64,000 nucleotides of DNA from Sphingobacteriales bacterium (lineage in GTDB: Bacteria; Bacteroidota; Bacteroidia; Sphingobacteriales; Sphingobacteriaceae), in NCBI GenBank assembly GCA_014763615.1, contig JACXVB010000014.1, positions 1 to 64,000 of the forward strand, given 5' to 3'. The translations under genes were made by a program, and so were the position numbers. Under the pieces are notes generated by a model. That model saw nothing but the letters and a program-made list of their open reading frames with translations. It was not told the DNA's origin and did no database searches. Of this stretch, positions 18,644-27,508 are shown in pieces (position 1 is the stretch's first letter; the number at the start of each line of letters is the position of its first letter).

Positions 18644-19546
18644 TTAATTTCTAATTTTAATTTGTCTACTTGGTAGAGAATCTGGTGCTAAACCTGACTT
18701 TAAAATGATTCTTTGCCCTAATTCTCCAGCCAAAAATGAGGCAAAACCTGTGCCTAAACCTGCTCGTCCTTGGCAGTTGATCAAGTATAAATCTCTGGTC
18801 AAAGCATAATTACCTAACTTTAAGTTGCTTTGAGTGGGTTTTTGAAAAGTACCATCAGGTTGCTTTATGGCAATTTCTTTCACCTTTTCTACATCTTGCT
18901 CAATATCTGGTGTAGGTCTTTTTAACCATGCAACGCTTACTATTCCGATTGCTTCTGGATGTTTAATAATGTATTTAATCACCTCTTTATTAGATTCTAG
19001 CGCATAAATATTTTTAGGAAATGTTTTAACGCCACTCAGATTCATTAAGTATTCTACAGTACTTGATTTAGGGTTATCAAAAACAAAAGTTTTGTTTTGA
19101 AGTGCTTTTCCTGATAATGCAGCCTTTAGCGTTTCAACAGTAATGGTGCTATCGTTGCTGCTTTGTCCTGTAATTAAGGCAATTCCGTCAATAGCAAACT
19201 TAGTTGATCTGATTACAACATGTCTATCTTCATAAAACTTAGCTTCCTCTTTGGTCAACTTTCTGGCCATTATCGCAACTTGGATGCTATCATCCAAAAA
19301 CAACTTTAATAAATCTTGCTGAGGTTTATAAACAAGATTGATTTTTGCATTTTTATAATTATTTGCAAAAATCTCGTACTCATCATCTACTACCGGAAAC
19401 AAAGACTCGTCTGCTAACATGGTCGTTGTTCCATAAGTAACATGATCAACTTCGTTTCCTTTTTTATCCTCTTGATGACATGCCGTAAACAGCATCATAG
19501 CAAATATCGGGATAGCCAAAAAATAGAATGTGCTATTTTTAGTCAT
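18644..19546 (-). CDS. PstS-like substrate-binding lipoprotein
   Basis: A 300-residue lipoprotein (lipobox LFTAC) of the phosphate-type periplasmic binding protein superfamily. Typical parts are the start DVTYGTT-like strand, the exposed segment VAIMARKLTKEE, IDGIALITGQSSND and the late domain with NYALTRDLYLINCQG, which resembles PstS-type proteins. No pstC, pstA or pstB transporter genes are nearby. Instead it lies in the TonB operon and overlaps a small membrane-protein gene by 8 bp. It may therefore feed ligand to TonB-dependent uptake or act as a sensor rather than serve an ABC importer; that is inference. Confidence 0.82.
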   Translation of the reverse strand: MTKNSTFYFLAIPIFAMMLFTACHQEDKKGNEVDHVTYGTTTMLADESLFPVVDDEYEIFANNYKNAKINLVYKPQQDLLKLFLDDSIQVAIMARKLTKEEAKFYEDRHVVIRSTKFAIDGIALITGQSSNDSTITVETLKAALSGKALQNKTFVFDNPKSSTVEYLMNLSGVKTFPKNIYALESNKEVIKYIIKHPEAIGIVSVAWLKRPTPDIEQDVEKVKEIAIKQPDGTFQKPTQSNLKLGNYALTRDLYLINCQGRAGLGTGFASFLAGELGQRIILKSGLAPDSLPSRQIKIRN

Positions 19547-19775
19547 TTTGTTGTGGGTTAATTAACCTTATAAATCTGAAAAAAGAATAAACAATCAATA
19601 ATATGCCAAAGGCGATTTTCCAACCTTTTTCAATTCCAAATAATTTAGAAAAATTATCCCAAAAAATGATGCTGATGCCGATGAAAAAGTAAAAAGCGAA
19701 CATCACTAGCCCCAAAATGAACAGAAATCGCTTTGCGGGCGATTTCTGTCTATCTCTGAATTTTTGATAAGCCAT
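19539..19775 (-). CDS. small membrane protein of the TonB operon
   Basis: A 78-residue protein with a basic, polar N-terminus (QKFRDRQKSPAKRF) and two predicted membrane helices (about residues 17-36 and 53-69). No known domain is recognised. It starts 8 bp after tonB and overlaps the PstS-like gene by 8 bp, so it is firmly part of that operon and translationally coupled. It probably acts with the ExbB/ExbD/TonB complex. Confidence 0.7.
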   Translation of the reverse strand: MAYQKFRDRQKSPAKRFLFILGLVMFAFYFFIGISIIFWDNFSKLFGIEKGWKIAFGILLIVYSFFRFIRLINPQQND

Positions 19776-19783
19776 TAACTCAT

Positions 19784-20602
19784 TTATTGCTGAAGTTGGA
19801 AGAAAATTGGAATGGTATAAGATACACGTACATTTCTACCATTTTGTATTCCCGGATTCCATTTAGGAGAGTTTTTTAAGACTCTAACTGCTTCTTCATC
19901 GCAGCCTCCACCAATTCCTCTCACTACTTTAATGTCTGTAAGAGAACCATCTCTTTCCACCACAAAATTCACGAATACTCTTCCTTGAATTCCGTTATCC
20001 CTAGCAATGGGTGGATATCTTAAGTTTTTGCTCAAAAATTTACCGAACTTATCATTACCACCGGGGAAACTAGGTAAGGTTTCTACGTTTGTAAAAATCT
20101 CATTGGTATCCTCAGTTTTCTCTTGATTAATTGGTCCATCTCCAACAGGCGTATTGATTACAATATCAGCATTGGGATCTCCTTTGATGGTTTTCTGACC
20201 AGGATCAGCTTTTTTTAATTCCTCAACAGTTGGAGGCTCTTCTTCTTTGACCTGCTCATCTGGTTTTACAACAGGTGGCGGGAATTTCACCTGATCCACT
20301 TTTGGTGGTGGTGGCTCTACCGGCGGAGGTGGAGGCGGGGCCTTTTCATCAACTGGAGGAGGTGCAGAAAGCACTACCTCTGTTTGCTTTAGTTTTTGAT
20401 CCTCCTTTGGGGAAAATCCTTCTATGTACTTTAAGATAGTAGGCAAACCTATTGCTAATGAAAACAACAGACCCCCAATGATCACGGCTTTATTGGTAGT
20501 TTTAACATTATCTTTACGCAACTGATAGGCTCCGTATTCCTTGTTTCTACCTGCAAAAACAATGTCAATCCAATCTTGCTTTAAGATGTCTAGTTTAGAC
20601 AT
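19784..20602 (-). CDS. tonB: TonB energy-transducer protein
   Basis: Transmits proton-motive force from ExbB/ExbD in the inner membrane to TonB-dependent outer-membrane receptors. The 272-residue protein has a cytoplasmic N-terminal segment with the Bacteroidota signature GRNKEYGAYQLRKD. One transmembrane helix (about 38-57) follows, then a long Pro/Lys/Glu-rich periplasmic spacer (about 80-130). The C-terminal TonB domain (about 185-272) includes GRVFVNFVVERDGS and AVRVLKNSPKWNPG. It lies 34 bp after the second exbD. Confidence 0.95.
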   Translation of the reverse strand: MSKLDILKQDWIDIVFAGRNKEYGAYQLRKDNVKTTNKAVIIGGLLFSLAIGLPTILKYIEGFSPKEDQKLKQTEVVLSAPPPVDEKAPPPPPPVEPPPPKVDQVKFPPPVVKPDEQVKEEEPPTVEELKKADPGQKTIKGDPNADIVINTPVGDGPINQEKTEDTNEIFTNVETLPSFPGGNDKFGKFLSKNLRYPPIARDNGIQGRVFVNFVVERDGSLTDIKVVRGIGGGCDEEAVRVLKNSPKWNPGIQNGRNVRVSYTIPIFFQLQQ

Positions 20603-20636
20603 GATGTTTTGGTTTTAGTTTGTTTATTAAACGTAT

Positions 20637-21206
20637 TTACTGTTGAACTTTACTGTCGTTATAAGCACCTTGTTTTTTAAGCATATCTATTTCTGCGGGC
20701 TCTATCTTATTTACAATTCCGTAAGATGGAACAGCGGCAATTTTAAGCTCATCCAAAATATCAACAAAGTTCTTGTAATTAGACTTGTCAGTTGGTTTTA
20801 TAATGACCATTAATCCTTTTTTGGGGTCTCCGGTTTTTGAAACCACTTCCTTGTTCATATCGATAAAAGATTCTCGAATTCCTTTTTTACCGAAATTATC
20901 CACAGTTGGAGGGTTATCTCCTAAAACCCCCATGTACCAAACAACTTTATTATTAGATCCTAAAAGAGCGGTCATGGTTCTTGATGCTTTCACATCCAAC
21001 TGCTGATCTGGATTTTTATCATTTTTATCCGGCATGAACATATCCATTGCCTGTGGTTTAGCCAGCGTGGTAGTAAGCATAAAGAAAGTAATTAAAAGGA
21101 AAGCTAAATCTACCATAGCCGTTAAATCTACTCTGGTTGACATTTTCTTACTTCTTACTTTCCCACCTTTCTTACTACCCCCGCCGGAGGTATCTAATTC
21201 TGCCAT
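20637..21206 (-). CDS. exbD: ExbD-type biopolymer transport protein (second)
   Basis: A 189-residue ExbD/TolR family protein. It has a basic N-terminus, one membrane helix (about 28-47: DLTAMVDLAFLLITFFML, with the proton-carrying Asp at its start) and a periplasmic domain. It pairs with the next ExbD 12 bp upstream. Two unlike ExbD copies in tandem are usual for this operon type in Bacteroidota and probably form a heteromeric stator with ExbB. Confidence 0.93.
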   Translation of the reverse strand: MAELDTSGGGSKKGGKVRSKKMSTRVDLTAMVDLAFLLITFFMLTTTLAKPQAMDMFMPDKNDKNPDQQLDVKASRTMTALLGSNNKVVWYMGVLGDNPPTVDNFGKKGIRESFIDMNKEVVSKTGDPKKGLMVIIKPTDKSNYKNFVDILDELKIAAVPSYGIVNKIEPAEIDMLKKQGAYNDSKVQQ

Positions 21207-21218
21207 AACTGTTAATTT

Positions 21219-21836
21219 TTATTTGCTATCCCCACCTTCTAAAGAGGTGATTAAACTAAATTTATTAATATTTTGATCTTGAAGAATATCTATCACTTTT
21301 CTAATTTCAGGATATTCTTCATTTGCATCTCCTTTGATAGAAAATCTTAGATCCTTGTTGTGTAATTCTTTAACAGCATATCTGGCTTGTAAAATCCACT
21401 GCTTTAACTCATTGTTAGCTCCTGAGTCGCTAGGAATTCCTGGTTGATTCAGTTTCATTCTTTCTGAGTTATCTAAAGCAATGAATTGTTTTAAACTGGC
21501 CATTGGTACACCAAAACTCTCGATTACTCCAAAACGCTTTTTTTCTTCGGGAGTGAAAGTGATGTTGTATTGCTCGCCCATACGCTCTAAAGTATTCATT
21601 CTCACATCTTGACCAACAACTCCAAAGAATATCTTTCCCTGTCCTACCGTAAGGGTTGATATATCTGTATCAGGTAGTTTCATAGTCACTGTAGAGGATG
21701 GAGTATCCACCTTAAGTGCTTCTGGTTGCCTTGCAGTTGCCGTTAAGATAAAGAAAGTTAGCAACAAGAATGCTACATCGCACATCGCAGTCATGTCTGT
21801 TACTGTACTTTTTCTTTTAATTTTTACTTTTGGCAT
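21219..21836 (-). CDS. exbD: ExbD-type biopolymer transport protein (first)
   Basis: A 205-residue ExbD/TolR family protein. The short basic N-terminus is followed by a helix starting TDMTAMCDVAFLLLTFF, with the functional Asp in MCDVAF. The periplasmic part is longer than in the second copy and its middle (residues about 80-150) has an extra polar insertion. It lies between exbB and the second exbD. Confidence 0.93.
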   Translation of the reverse strand: MPKVKIKRKSTVTDMTAMCDVAFLLLTFFILTATARQPEALKVDTPSSTVTMKLPDTDISTLTVGQGKIFFGVVGQDVRMNTLERMGEQYNITFTPEEKKRFGVIESFGVPMASLKQFIALDNSERMKLNQPGIPSDSGANNELKQWILQARYAVKELHNKDLRFSIKGDANEEYPEIRKVIDILQDQNINKFSLITSLEGGDSK

Positions 21837-21919
21837 CTTATAATTTTTTTAATGATTAGTGAATGAATAATTTTTTAAAGACGCTTTTGATCATAAACGT
21901 CTTAAATACTAATCTTATT

Positions 21920-22747
21920 TTATTTATGAGTTGCAGCGTAAGTCTGTACTATTGAGAAACCTGCTTCATCAATTGAGTAGGTTAAACTATCAATTTTAGA
22001 AGTGAAAAAGTTATAGGATAATACAGCTAATAATGAGGTAGAAATACCCGTTGCTGTGTTAATTAAGGCCTCAGAAATACCTGTTGCTAATTGCGCTTGG
22101 TCTGGAGCACCAGCAGTTGCTAAACCAGCGAAGGCTTTAATCATACCTGTTACTGTACCCAATAATCCTCCTAATGTACCTACGGATACTAGAGTTGCGA
22201 TAATGGTTAAGTTTTGCTCTAACATAGGCATTTCTAGTGCAGTAGCTTCTTCAATATCTTTTTGGATAGCTAAACATTTTTGTTCTGTATCCATTGTATT
22301 ATCTGATTCCACTTCTTTGTACTTTAGCAATCCAGATTTGATTACCGCTGCAACTGAACCTTTTTGTTTGTCGCACTCGCTGATGGCACCATCTACATTA
22401 CTAGAAGTTAGTAAATTTTGAACTTTTCTAACGAAAGTATCAACGTTACCAGAACCTGCCGCTTTGTTGATGACGATGAAACGCTCAATGGAGAAAACAA
22501 TTACCATTAATAACATTGACATCAAAAACGGTACGATGTATCCTCCTTTGTAAATCATCCCAAAATAATTTCCTTGAAGGGGATGTCCTGCTGGATCTCC
22601 GTTTTCAAAGTTTGATGGATCTCCCATAACAAATAAGAATAAAACCCATCCTATTGCAAGACAGATTAAAATAGCTAATCCTGCGAAAATCCCTGAACCC
22701 TTTGAGTTCTCTTTCTTAGCCGTGGTAGGTTTTGGTGCGTTTGCCAT
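21920..22747 (-). CDS. exbB: ExbB/MotA/TolQ proton-channel family protein
   Basis: A 275-residue inner-membrane protein forming the stator channel that powers TonB. Hydrophobic helices are seen at about residues 22-42, 70-90, 185-205 and 228-250. The MotA/TolQ/ExbB signature is in VSVGTLGGLLGTVTGMI and GISEALINTATG. The N-terminal part is Lys/Ser-rich and lacks the short form typical of proteobacterial ExbB, as often in Bacteroidota. It is the first gene of the operon exbB-exbD-exbD-tonB-(membrane protein)-(PstS-like)-(TPR). Confidence 0.94.
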   Translation of the reverse strand: MANAPKPTTAKKENSKGSGIFAGLAILICLAIGWVLFLFVMGDPSNFENGDPAGHPLQGNYFGMIYKGGYIVPFLMSMLLMVIVFSIERFIVINKAAGSGNVDTFVRKVQNLLTSSNVDGAISECDKQKGSVAAVIKSGLLKYKEVESDNTMDTEQKCLAIQKDIEEATALEMPMLEQNLTIIATLVSVGTLGGLLGTVTGMIKAFAGLATAGAPDQAQLATGISEALINTATGISTSLLAVLSYNFFTSKIDSLTYSIDEAGFSIVQTYAATHK

Positions 22748-22930
22748 TGTTTTTTAGTTTTTAGTTTTTGAGTTAAATAATGTGTGTTTAAATATTTGTT
22801 TTTTTTTAGAATGCGAACAACAAATTTATGATTTATCCTTTAAAATCAAATTTTTTGTGTATTTCATTAATTTACAAGAGCATTCCATGAATTATTGTTA
22901 AAAATTAGTGACCATTAAACGCTTTTGTAA

Positions 22931-22956
22931 AAAAAAATTGTCCTTATTAGGACAAT
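22931..22956 (-). terminator. intrinsic terminator of pckA
   Basis: Stem ATTGTCC / GGACAAT with a 6-nt loop; on the minus strand a run of seven T follows. It lies between pckA and the TonB operon, inside a 270-bp AT-rich gap in which I see no gene. Confidence 0.75.
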
Positions 22957-23017
22957 CTTTTACAATAAAAACTATTTTAAATCTAAAAAACAAATATTAG
23001 CGTTTAATTTTTGGTTA

Positions 23018-24625
23018 CTATATTGTTACAGTATGCGCAGATAGGAGGCTTTTTATTTCAGAAGATAAATAATCTTCATATTGATGAATATGATTTACAA
23101 AGGATTGGGCCAATTGATGCGCCTTCTGCCGATAAGCGTCTGTATTATCCCAAGTTTTTATTGGATCTAAAATTTCTGCATCTACTCCCTCGCAACTAAT
23201 CGGCATCAGTAAATCAAAAATTGGATGTTTCTGAAATTGCTCTTGCTCTAAACTCCCATTTAAAGCGGCATTAACCATTGCCCGGGTATATTGTAATTTT
23301 ATTCTACTTCCATTTCCGTAAGAACCGCCTGTCCATCCGGTATTTACTAACCAAACTTTTACCCCATATTTTTCAATCTTCTCGCCTAATAATTCAGCAT
23401 AAGTTTGTGGATGCAGCGGCAGAAAAGCTTTCCCGAAACAAGCTGAAAAGGTTGCTTGGGGCTCATTAACACCTGCCTCTGTTCCTGCTACTTTAGCAGT
23501 ATATCCATTGATAAAATAAAACATCGCTTGTGCTTTGCTTAATTTTGAAATAGGTGGAAGAACACCAAATGCATCCGCGGTTAGGAAAAATATATGTTGA
23601 GGAGTTGTTGAGATAGACGGAAGCTTAGCATTTTTAATGTACTCTATAGGATAAGCTACACGAGTATTCTCCGTTTTTTGGATGTTAGAGAAATCAACAG
23701 TTCTAGTATCTTCAAAGAAATTGGTATTTTCTAAAAGCGACCCAAACTTGATGGCATTAAATATCTCTGGCTCTTTCTCGGGGGTTAAATCGACACATTT
23801 AGCATAACAGCCGCCTTCAAAATTAAATATAGAATGGTCGCTCCAACCGTGTTCATCATCTCCAATTAAACTTCTATTCGCATCTGCAGAAAGTGTAGTT
23901 TTTCCGGTACCCGATAAACCAAAGAAAATTGCGGTATCTCCATTTTTGCCTACATTGGCAGAACAATGCATAGGCAAAACCTGATGCTCTTTAGGCATGA
24001 TAAAGTTCAGGACAGAAAAAATTCCTTTTTTAATTTCTCCAGTGTAACCCGTACCTCCAATTAAAATCATCTTTTTAGAAAAATTGATGATTGAAAAATT
24101 AGATTGGCGAGTACCATCTATCTTAGGTTGAGCCTTGAAACCTGGTGCTGAAATGATGGTCCACTGGTTTTCAGAATTTACTAACTCTGAATCCGGTCTC
24201 AAAAAAAGATGATGCGCAAACAAGTTTTGAAAAGCATGTTCTGTAATCACTCTTATGCTTAAGCGATAATGTTCATCGGCGCAAGCCATAGCCTCTCTGA
24301 TAAAAATTTCTTTTTGTTGATTTAAATAGGCTAGAACTTTTAGATAAAGATGATCAAACTTTTGAGGGTCAAACGGAATATTGATGTCGCTCCACCAAAC
24401 ATCTTGATGGGTAATTGCATCATCTACAATGAATCTGTCTTTTGGAGAACGACCGGTAAATTCTCCTGTGTCAATAGCTAAGGCTCCGCTATCCGCGAGC
24501 TTCCCTTCTCCTCTGAGCAAGGATTTTTCTACCAATTCAGGCACAGAAAGCTGATATTGGATAGTTAAATCTTTAGAAAAATTAAAATAGCTGAGATTGG
24601 GTTCTTGTATTTTTATCCTCCTCAT
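23018..24625 (-). CDS. pckA: phosphoenolpyruvate carboxykinase (ATP)
   Basis: Converts oxaloacetate plus ATP to phosphoenolpyruvate, CO2 and ADP, the first committed step of gluconeogenesis. The 535-residue protein matches the ATP-dependent family. The kinase P-loop is GLSGTGKTT (about residues 232-240), followed by the metal-binding NRSLIGDDEHGWSD. TGRSPKDRF lies near residue 60, and GWTGGSYGNGSRI and the RYTRAMV-like LQYTRAMVNAAL are near the end. It is monocistronic with its own terminator. Confidence 0.97.
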   Translation of the reverse strand: MRRIKIQEPNLSYFNFSKDLTIQYQLSVPELVEKSLLRGEGKLADSGALAIDTGEFTGRSPKDRFIVDDAITHQDVWWSDINIPFDPQKFDHLYLKVLAYLNQQKEIFIREAMACADEHYRLSIRVITEHAFQNLFAHHLFLRPDSELVNSENQWTIISAPGFKAQPKIDGTRQSNFSIINFSKKMILIGGTGYTGEIKKGIFSVLNFIMPKEHQVLPMHCSANVGKNGDTAIFFGLSGTGKTTLSADANRSLIGDDEHGWSDHSIFNFEGGCYAKCVDLTPEKEPEIFNAIKFGSLLENTNFFEDTRTVDFSNIQKTENTRVAYPIEYIKNAKLPSISTTPQHIFFLTADAFGVLPPISKLSKAQAMFYFINGYTAKVAGTEAGVNEPQATFSACFGKAFLPLHPQTYAELLGEKIEKYGVKVWLVNTGWTGGSYGNGSRIKLQYTRAMVNAALNGSLEQEQFQKHPIFDLLMPISCEGVDAEILDPIKTWDNTDAYRQKAHQLAQSFVNHIHQYEDYLSSEIKSLLSAHTVTI

Positions 24626-24769
24626 ATTTTATAATTGGTTAGGACAAATTAAGAACAATAAATCCGAAAAAAGAAAATTAAAACACTAAAAATCAGCTAA
24701 TTGTATTGAATACACTAAGAGATAAAGTGCTCATTATCAGGTTGAAATAAAGCATAACTTAGTGTATTT

Positions 24770-25129
24770 TTATCCTCCAACTTTTTTTACTTTATACCCT
24801 TCTTTTAGCAAAATCTCCAGTACTTTAATTCTGAAATCACCTTGGATTAAAATTTCACCATCTTTAACTGAACCTCCAACTCCACATTTTGATTTCAATT
24901 GCTTTCCAAGTTCTTTCAGATCAACTTCGCTGCCGATAAAGCCAGTAACTAAAGTTACAGCCTTTCCGGCTCTTTGCTTTTTATCCAACTGTACTCTGAG
25001 ATCTTGCTGCGATGGTTTTAGGTTTTCTTCATCTTGATATTCTTCTTTATCTAATGAAACATCGGGATTGGTAGAAAAAACTAATCCATCAAAACCACTA
25101 AACTTTTTAGATTTTTTGTCTTTACTCAT
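24770..25129 (-). CDS. SUI1/eIF1-family translation factor (YciH-like)
   Basis: A 119-residue protein with the SUI1 fold in its C-terminal two thirds. AGKAVTLVTGF gives the first strand and loop, DLKELGKQLKSKCGVGGSVK the helix and Gly-rich turn, and GEILIQGDFRIKVLEILL the last strand and helix. Family members resemble eukaryotic eIF1 and act at initiation fidelity; the bacterial role is not settled. The frame is open 2 codons further to a GTG, but ATG 25129 is the better start. It is 9 bp after the lipid-kinase gene and likely co-transcribed. Confidence 0.9.
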   Translation of the reverse strand: MSKDKKSKKFSGFDGLVFSTNPDVSLDKEEYQDEENLKPSQQDLRVQLDKKQRAGKAVTLVTGFIGSEVDLKELGKQLKSKCGVGGSVKDGEILIQGDFRIKVLEILLKEGYKVKKVGG

Positions 25130-25138
25130 GACCACATT

Positions 25139-26011
25139 TTAAACAATCAACTTAAGAGAAAGATGTTGAATACCGATATTAATTTCAGTGCCCATCTCTT
25201 GCGGTTCTCCATCTAAGTGAACCGGACCTGCTTTTTCTCTTTTGATAAAGACTTCATTTGCCTTTATAATTTTAACGTATTTAGATTGATCTGCCGATTT
25301 AGCAAACATTCTGTAAGCCATTTCAGGGAACTTTAATAAAGGAAATGGCTTAATCACACAAACATCCAACAGCCCATCACTCACTGATGCTGAGGGCGAA
25401 ACATGCGCATTATTACCATATTGGGATGAGTTGGCGATACTCAACATAAAGGCGTTCTCCACTAAATGCTGCCCATCAATTACAATTTCATAATCTTGCG
25501 ATTGATATTTTGCAATTTCATTGATTGATGATTTTACATAGCCGCCAAAACCTCTAGTTTTATCTTTTGCAAAAAGCGCACTAATATGAGCATCAAAACC
25601 CATCCCCGCCATATTGAAAAATAATTGATCATTTAAAACTCCAGCATCAATTAAAGTAGTTTTTAATTGATTTATTTTCTGGATGGCCTTTGAATGTTTT
25701 AAAGGGATTTTAAGTGTTCGGGCTAAGCCATTTCCAGAACCTGAAGGTATAATTGCCATGGATTGATCTGTTTTTGAAACTTCAGAAGCAACCTCATTAA
25801 TAGTGCCATCTCCGCCAACAGCCGCAATAATTTCGAACCCAGAGGCTAACCCATTCTTTGCTAAAATTTTTGCATGCCCTACATATTCTGAAAAAATAAT
25901 TTCAGCATCAAAAATAGAGTGATTTAGATGTTGATCAACCAGTGAAGGAATGAAAGCTTTATTTAAACCGCCAGAAATAGGATTAACAACAAAAAGTATC
26001 TTTTTCTTCAA
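25139..26011 (-). CDS. diacylglycerol-kinase family lipid kinase (YegS/BmrU-like)
   Basis: A 290-residue lipid kinase with the catalytic domain at its N-terminus: VVNPISGG (residues 8-15), AVGGDGTINEV (about 63-73) and the nucleotide-site loop PSGSGNGLART. The C-terminal lobe is the beta-sandwich of this family. It probably phosphorylates diacylglycerol or another lipid at the membrane. The start is TTG (26009-26011): a TAA lies three codons upstream of it in frame, and the next in-frame ATG is far downstream. A variant -7 box (TTACTTTG) lies about 10 bp before it. The next gene (SUI1 family) follows by 9 bp. Confidence 0.9.
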   Translation of the reverse strand: MKKKILFVVNPISGGLNKAFIPSLVDQHLNHSIFDAEIIFSEYVGHAKILAKNGLASGFEIIAAVGGDGTINEVASEVSKTDQSMAIIPSGSGNGLARTLKIPLKHSKAIQKINQLKTTLIDAGVLNDQLFFNMAGMGFDAHISALFAKDKTRGFGGYVKSSINEIAKYQSQDYEIVIDGQHLVENAFMLSIANSSQYGNNAHVSPSASVSDGLLDVCVIKPFPLLKFPEMAYRMFAKSADQSKYVKIIKANEVFIKREKAGPVHLDGEPQEMGTEINIGIQHLSLKLIV

Positions 26012-26053
26012 ACCATTCTGATTTTAAAATTGCTGCAAAGTAATTCTATTTTT

Positions 26054-26082
26054 TTTGGAAATTAAAAATTGTTATACCTTTG
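26054..26082 (+). promoter_or_regulatory. promoter of metK
   Basis: A -33 element TTTG (26054-26057), a 17-bp spacer and a -7 element TACCTTTG (26075-26082) match the Bacteroidota consensus well. Transcription should start near 26087-26090, just before the SAM-II aptamer, giving a leader of about 115 nt. Confidence 0.7.
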
Positions 26083-26092
26083 TAAGCGTTAA

Positions 26093-26141
26093 AGTGGACT
26101 GATTTGAAACGATTGCAACCACGTAAAAAAATTGCTAAAGC
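26093..26141 (+). ncRNA. SAM-II riboswitch
   Basis: The 5' leader of metK contains the SAM-II (metA-type) aptamer. Stem P1 is GTGG (26094-26097) with CCAC (26119-26122). The conserved loop runs CTGATTTGAAA. The pseudoknot pairs CGATT (26110-26114) with AATTG (26130-26134). The conserved TTGCAACCACGT and GCTAAAG (26134-26140) segments are in their expected positions. Known SAM-II aptamers bind S-adenosylmethionine and lower expression of methionine/SAM genes; here the target is the SAM synthetase itself. The aptamer ends 60 nt before the ATG, farther than in most known examples, where it masks the ribosome site directly. Confidence 0.9.
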
Positions 26142-26201
26142 ATTTCTTTTATTCTGCATCACTTCAACCATCCTTATTTTTTTATTGATAAAAACATAAA
26201 T

Positions 26202-27455
26202 ATGCCTTATTTATTCACATCAGAGTCAGTTTCTGAAGGTCACCCAGATAAAGTTGCCGATCAAATTTCGGATGCTTTAATCGACAATTTTTTAGCTTTT
26301 GATAAAAACTCTAAAGTAGCTTGCGAAACTTTGGTTACTACTGGTCAGGTAGTTTTAGCCGGAGAAGTAAAATCATCTACTTATCTAGATGTTCAAAAAA
26401 TTGCTAGAGATGTTATTAAAAAGATAGGTTATACTAAGTCTGAATACATGTTTGAAGCCAATTCATGCGGTATTCTATCAGCCATTCATGATCAATCACA
26501 GGATATTAACCAAGGTGTTGACCGCTCCAACCCTGAAGAGCAAGGTGCTGGCGACCAAGGAATGATGTTTGGTTATGCTACTAACGAAACCGACAATTAT
26601 ATGCCTTTGGCTTTAGATTTAGCGCACAAATTATTAATTGAGTTGGCTGCTTTACGTAGAGAAAATAAAGAAATTACTTATTTAAGACCAGATGCCAAAT
26701 CTCAAGTAACTATCGAGTATAATGATGATCACCAACCTATCAGAATAGATAGTATTGTGATTTCTACGCAACATGATGATTTTGATGAAGAAGCTGCGAT
26801 GTTAGCTAAAATCAAAAAAGACATCATTAGCATTTTGATTCCTAGAGTTAAGGCGGCTATCAAACCAGAATTGCAAAAGCTTTTTAATGATCAAATTAAA
26901 TATCACATTAACCCAACCGGAAAATTTGTAATTGGTGGCCCACATGGGGATACCGGTTTAACCGGAAGAAAAATTATTGTTGATACTTACGGTGGAAAAG
27001 GTGCTCATGGTGGTGGTGCTTTTTCTGGTAAAGATCCTTCAAAAGTTGACCGCTCTGCAGCTTATGCTACCCGTCATATTGCCAAAAACTTGGTCGCTGC
27101 TGGTGTTGCCGACGAAGTTTTAGTACAAGTTTCTTATGCTATTGGAGTAGCAGAACCTTGCGGTATTTTTATTGATACCAAAGGAACGGCAAAAGTTAAT
27201 CTAACTGATGGAGAGATTGCCAAAAAAGTAGAAAAAGTATTTGATATGCGTCCTTACTTTATTGAGCAAAGATTAAAACTAAGAAATCCGATTTACTCTG
27301 AAACTGCTGCTTACGGACACATGGGACGTGAAAATGAAGTGGTGAAAAAAACTTTTTATGGTGCTAACGGCGAACAGAAAGTTGTAGAAGTTGAATTATT
27401 CACTTGGGAAAAACTAGATTTTGTGGATAAAGTAAAAGCTGAATTTGGATTATAA
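26202..27455 (+). CDS. metK: S-adenosylmethionine synthetase
   Basis: Makes SAM from methionine and ATP. The 417-residue protein has the full family set: SEGHPDK near the N-terminus (residues 11-17), [12 protein letters not shown] (about 118-129), the phosphate-binding [15 protein letters not shown] (about 266-280), the methionine-site region [14 protein letters not shown] and the closing [13 protein letters not shown]. It is preceded by a strong promoter and a SAM-II riboswitch, so feedback control by its product is predicted. A terminator follows. Confidence 0.98.
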   Translation: MPYLFTSESVSEGHPDKVADQISDALIDNFLAFDKNSKVACETLVTTGQVVLAGEVKSSTYLDVQKIARDVIKKIGYTKSEYMFEANSCGILSAIHDQSQDINQGVDRSNPEEQGAGDQGMMFGYATNETDNYMPLALDLAHKLLIELAALRRENKEITYLRPDAKSQVTIEYNDDHQPIRIDSIVISTQHDDFDEEAAMLAKIKKDIISILIPRVKAAIKPELQKLFNDQIKYHINPTGKFVIGGPHGDTGLTGRKIIVDTYGGKGAHGGGAFSGKDPSKVDRSAAYATRHIAKNLVAAGVADEVLVQVSYAIGVAEPCGIFIDTKGTAKVNLTDGEIAKKVEKVFDMRPYFIEQRLKLRNPIYSETAAYGHMGRENEVVKKTFYGANGEQKVVEVELFTWEKLDFVDKVKAEFGL

Positions 27456-27473
27456 TATCCCGATAAGCCATTC

Positions 27474-27508
27474 AAAAAAGCTGAACATTAACAAGTTCAG
27501 CTTTTTTT
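27474..27508. terminator. bidirectional intrinsic terminator
   Basis: Stem AAAAAAGCTGAAC / GTTCAGCTTTTTT with an 8-nt loop. It serves metK (plus) and the convergent NTPase gene (minus), whose stop codon and last codons lie inside the 3' arm. Confidence 0.85.
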
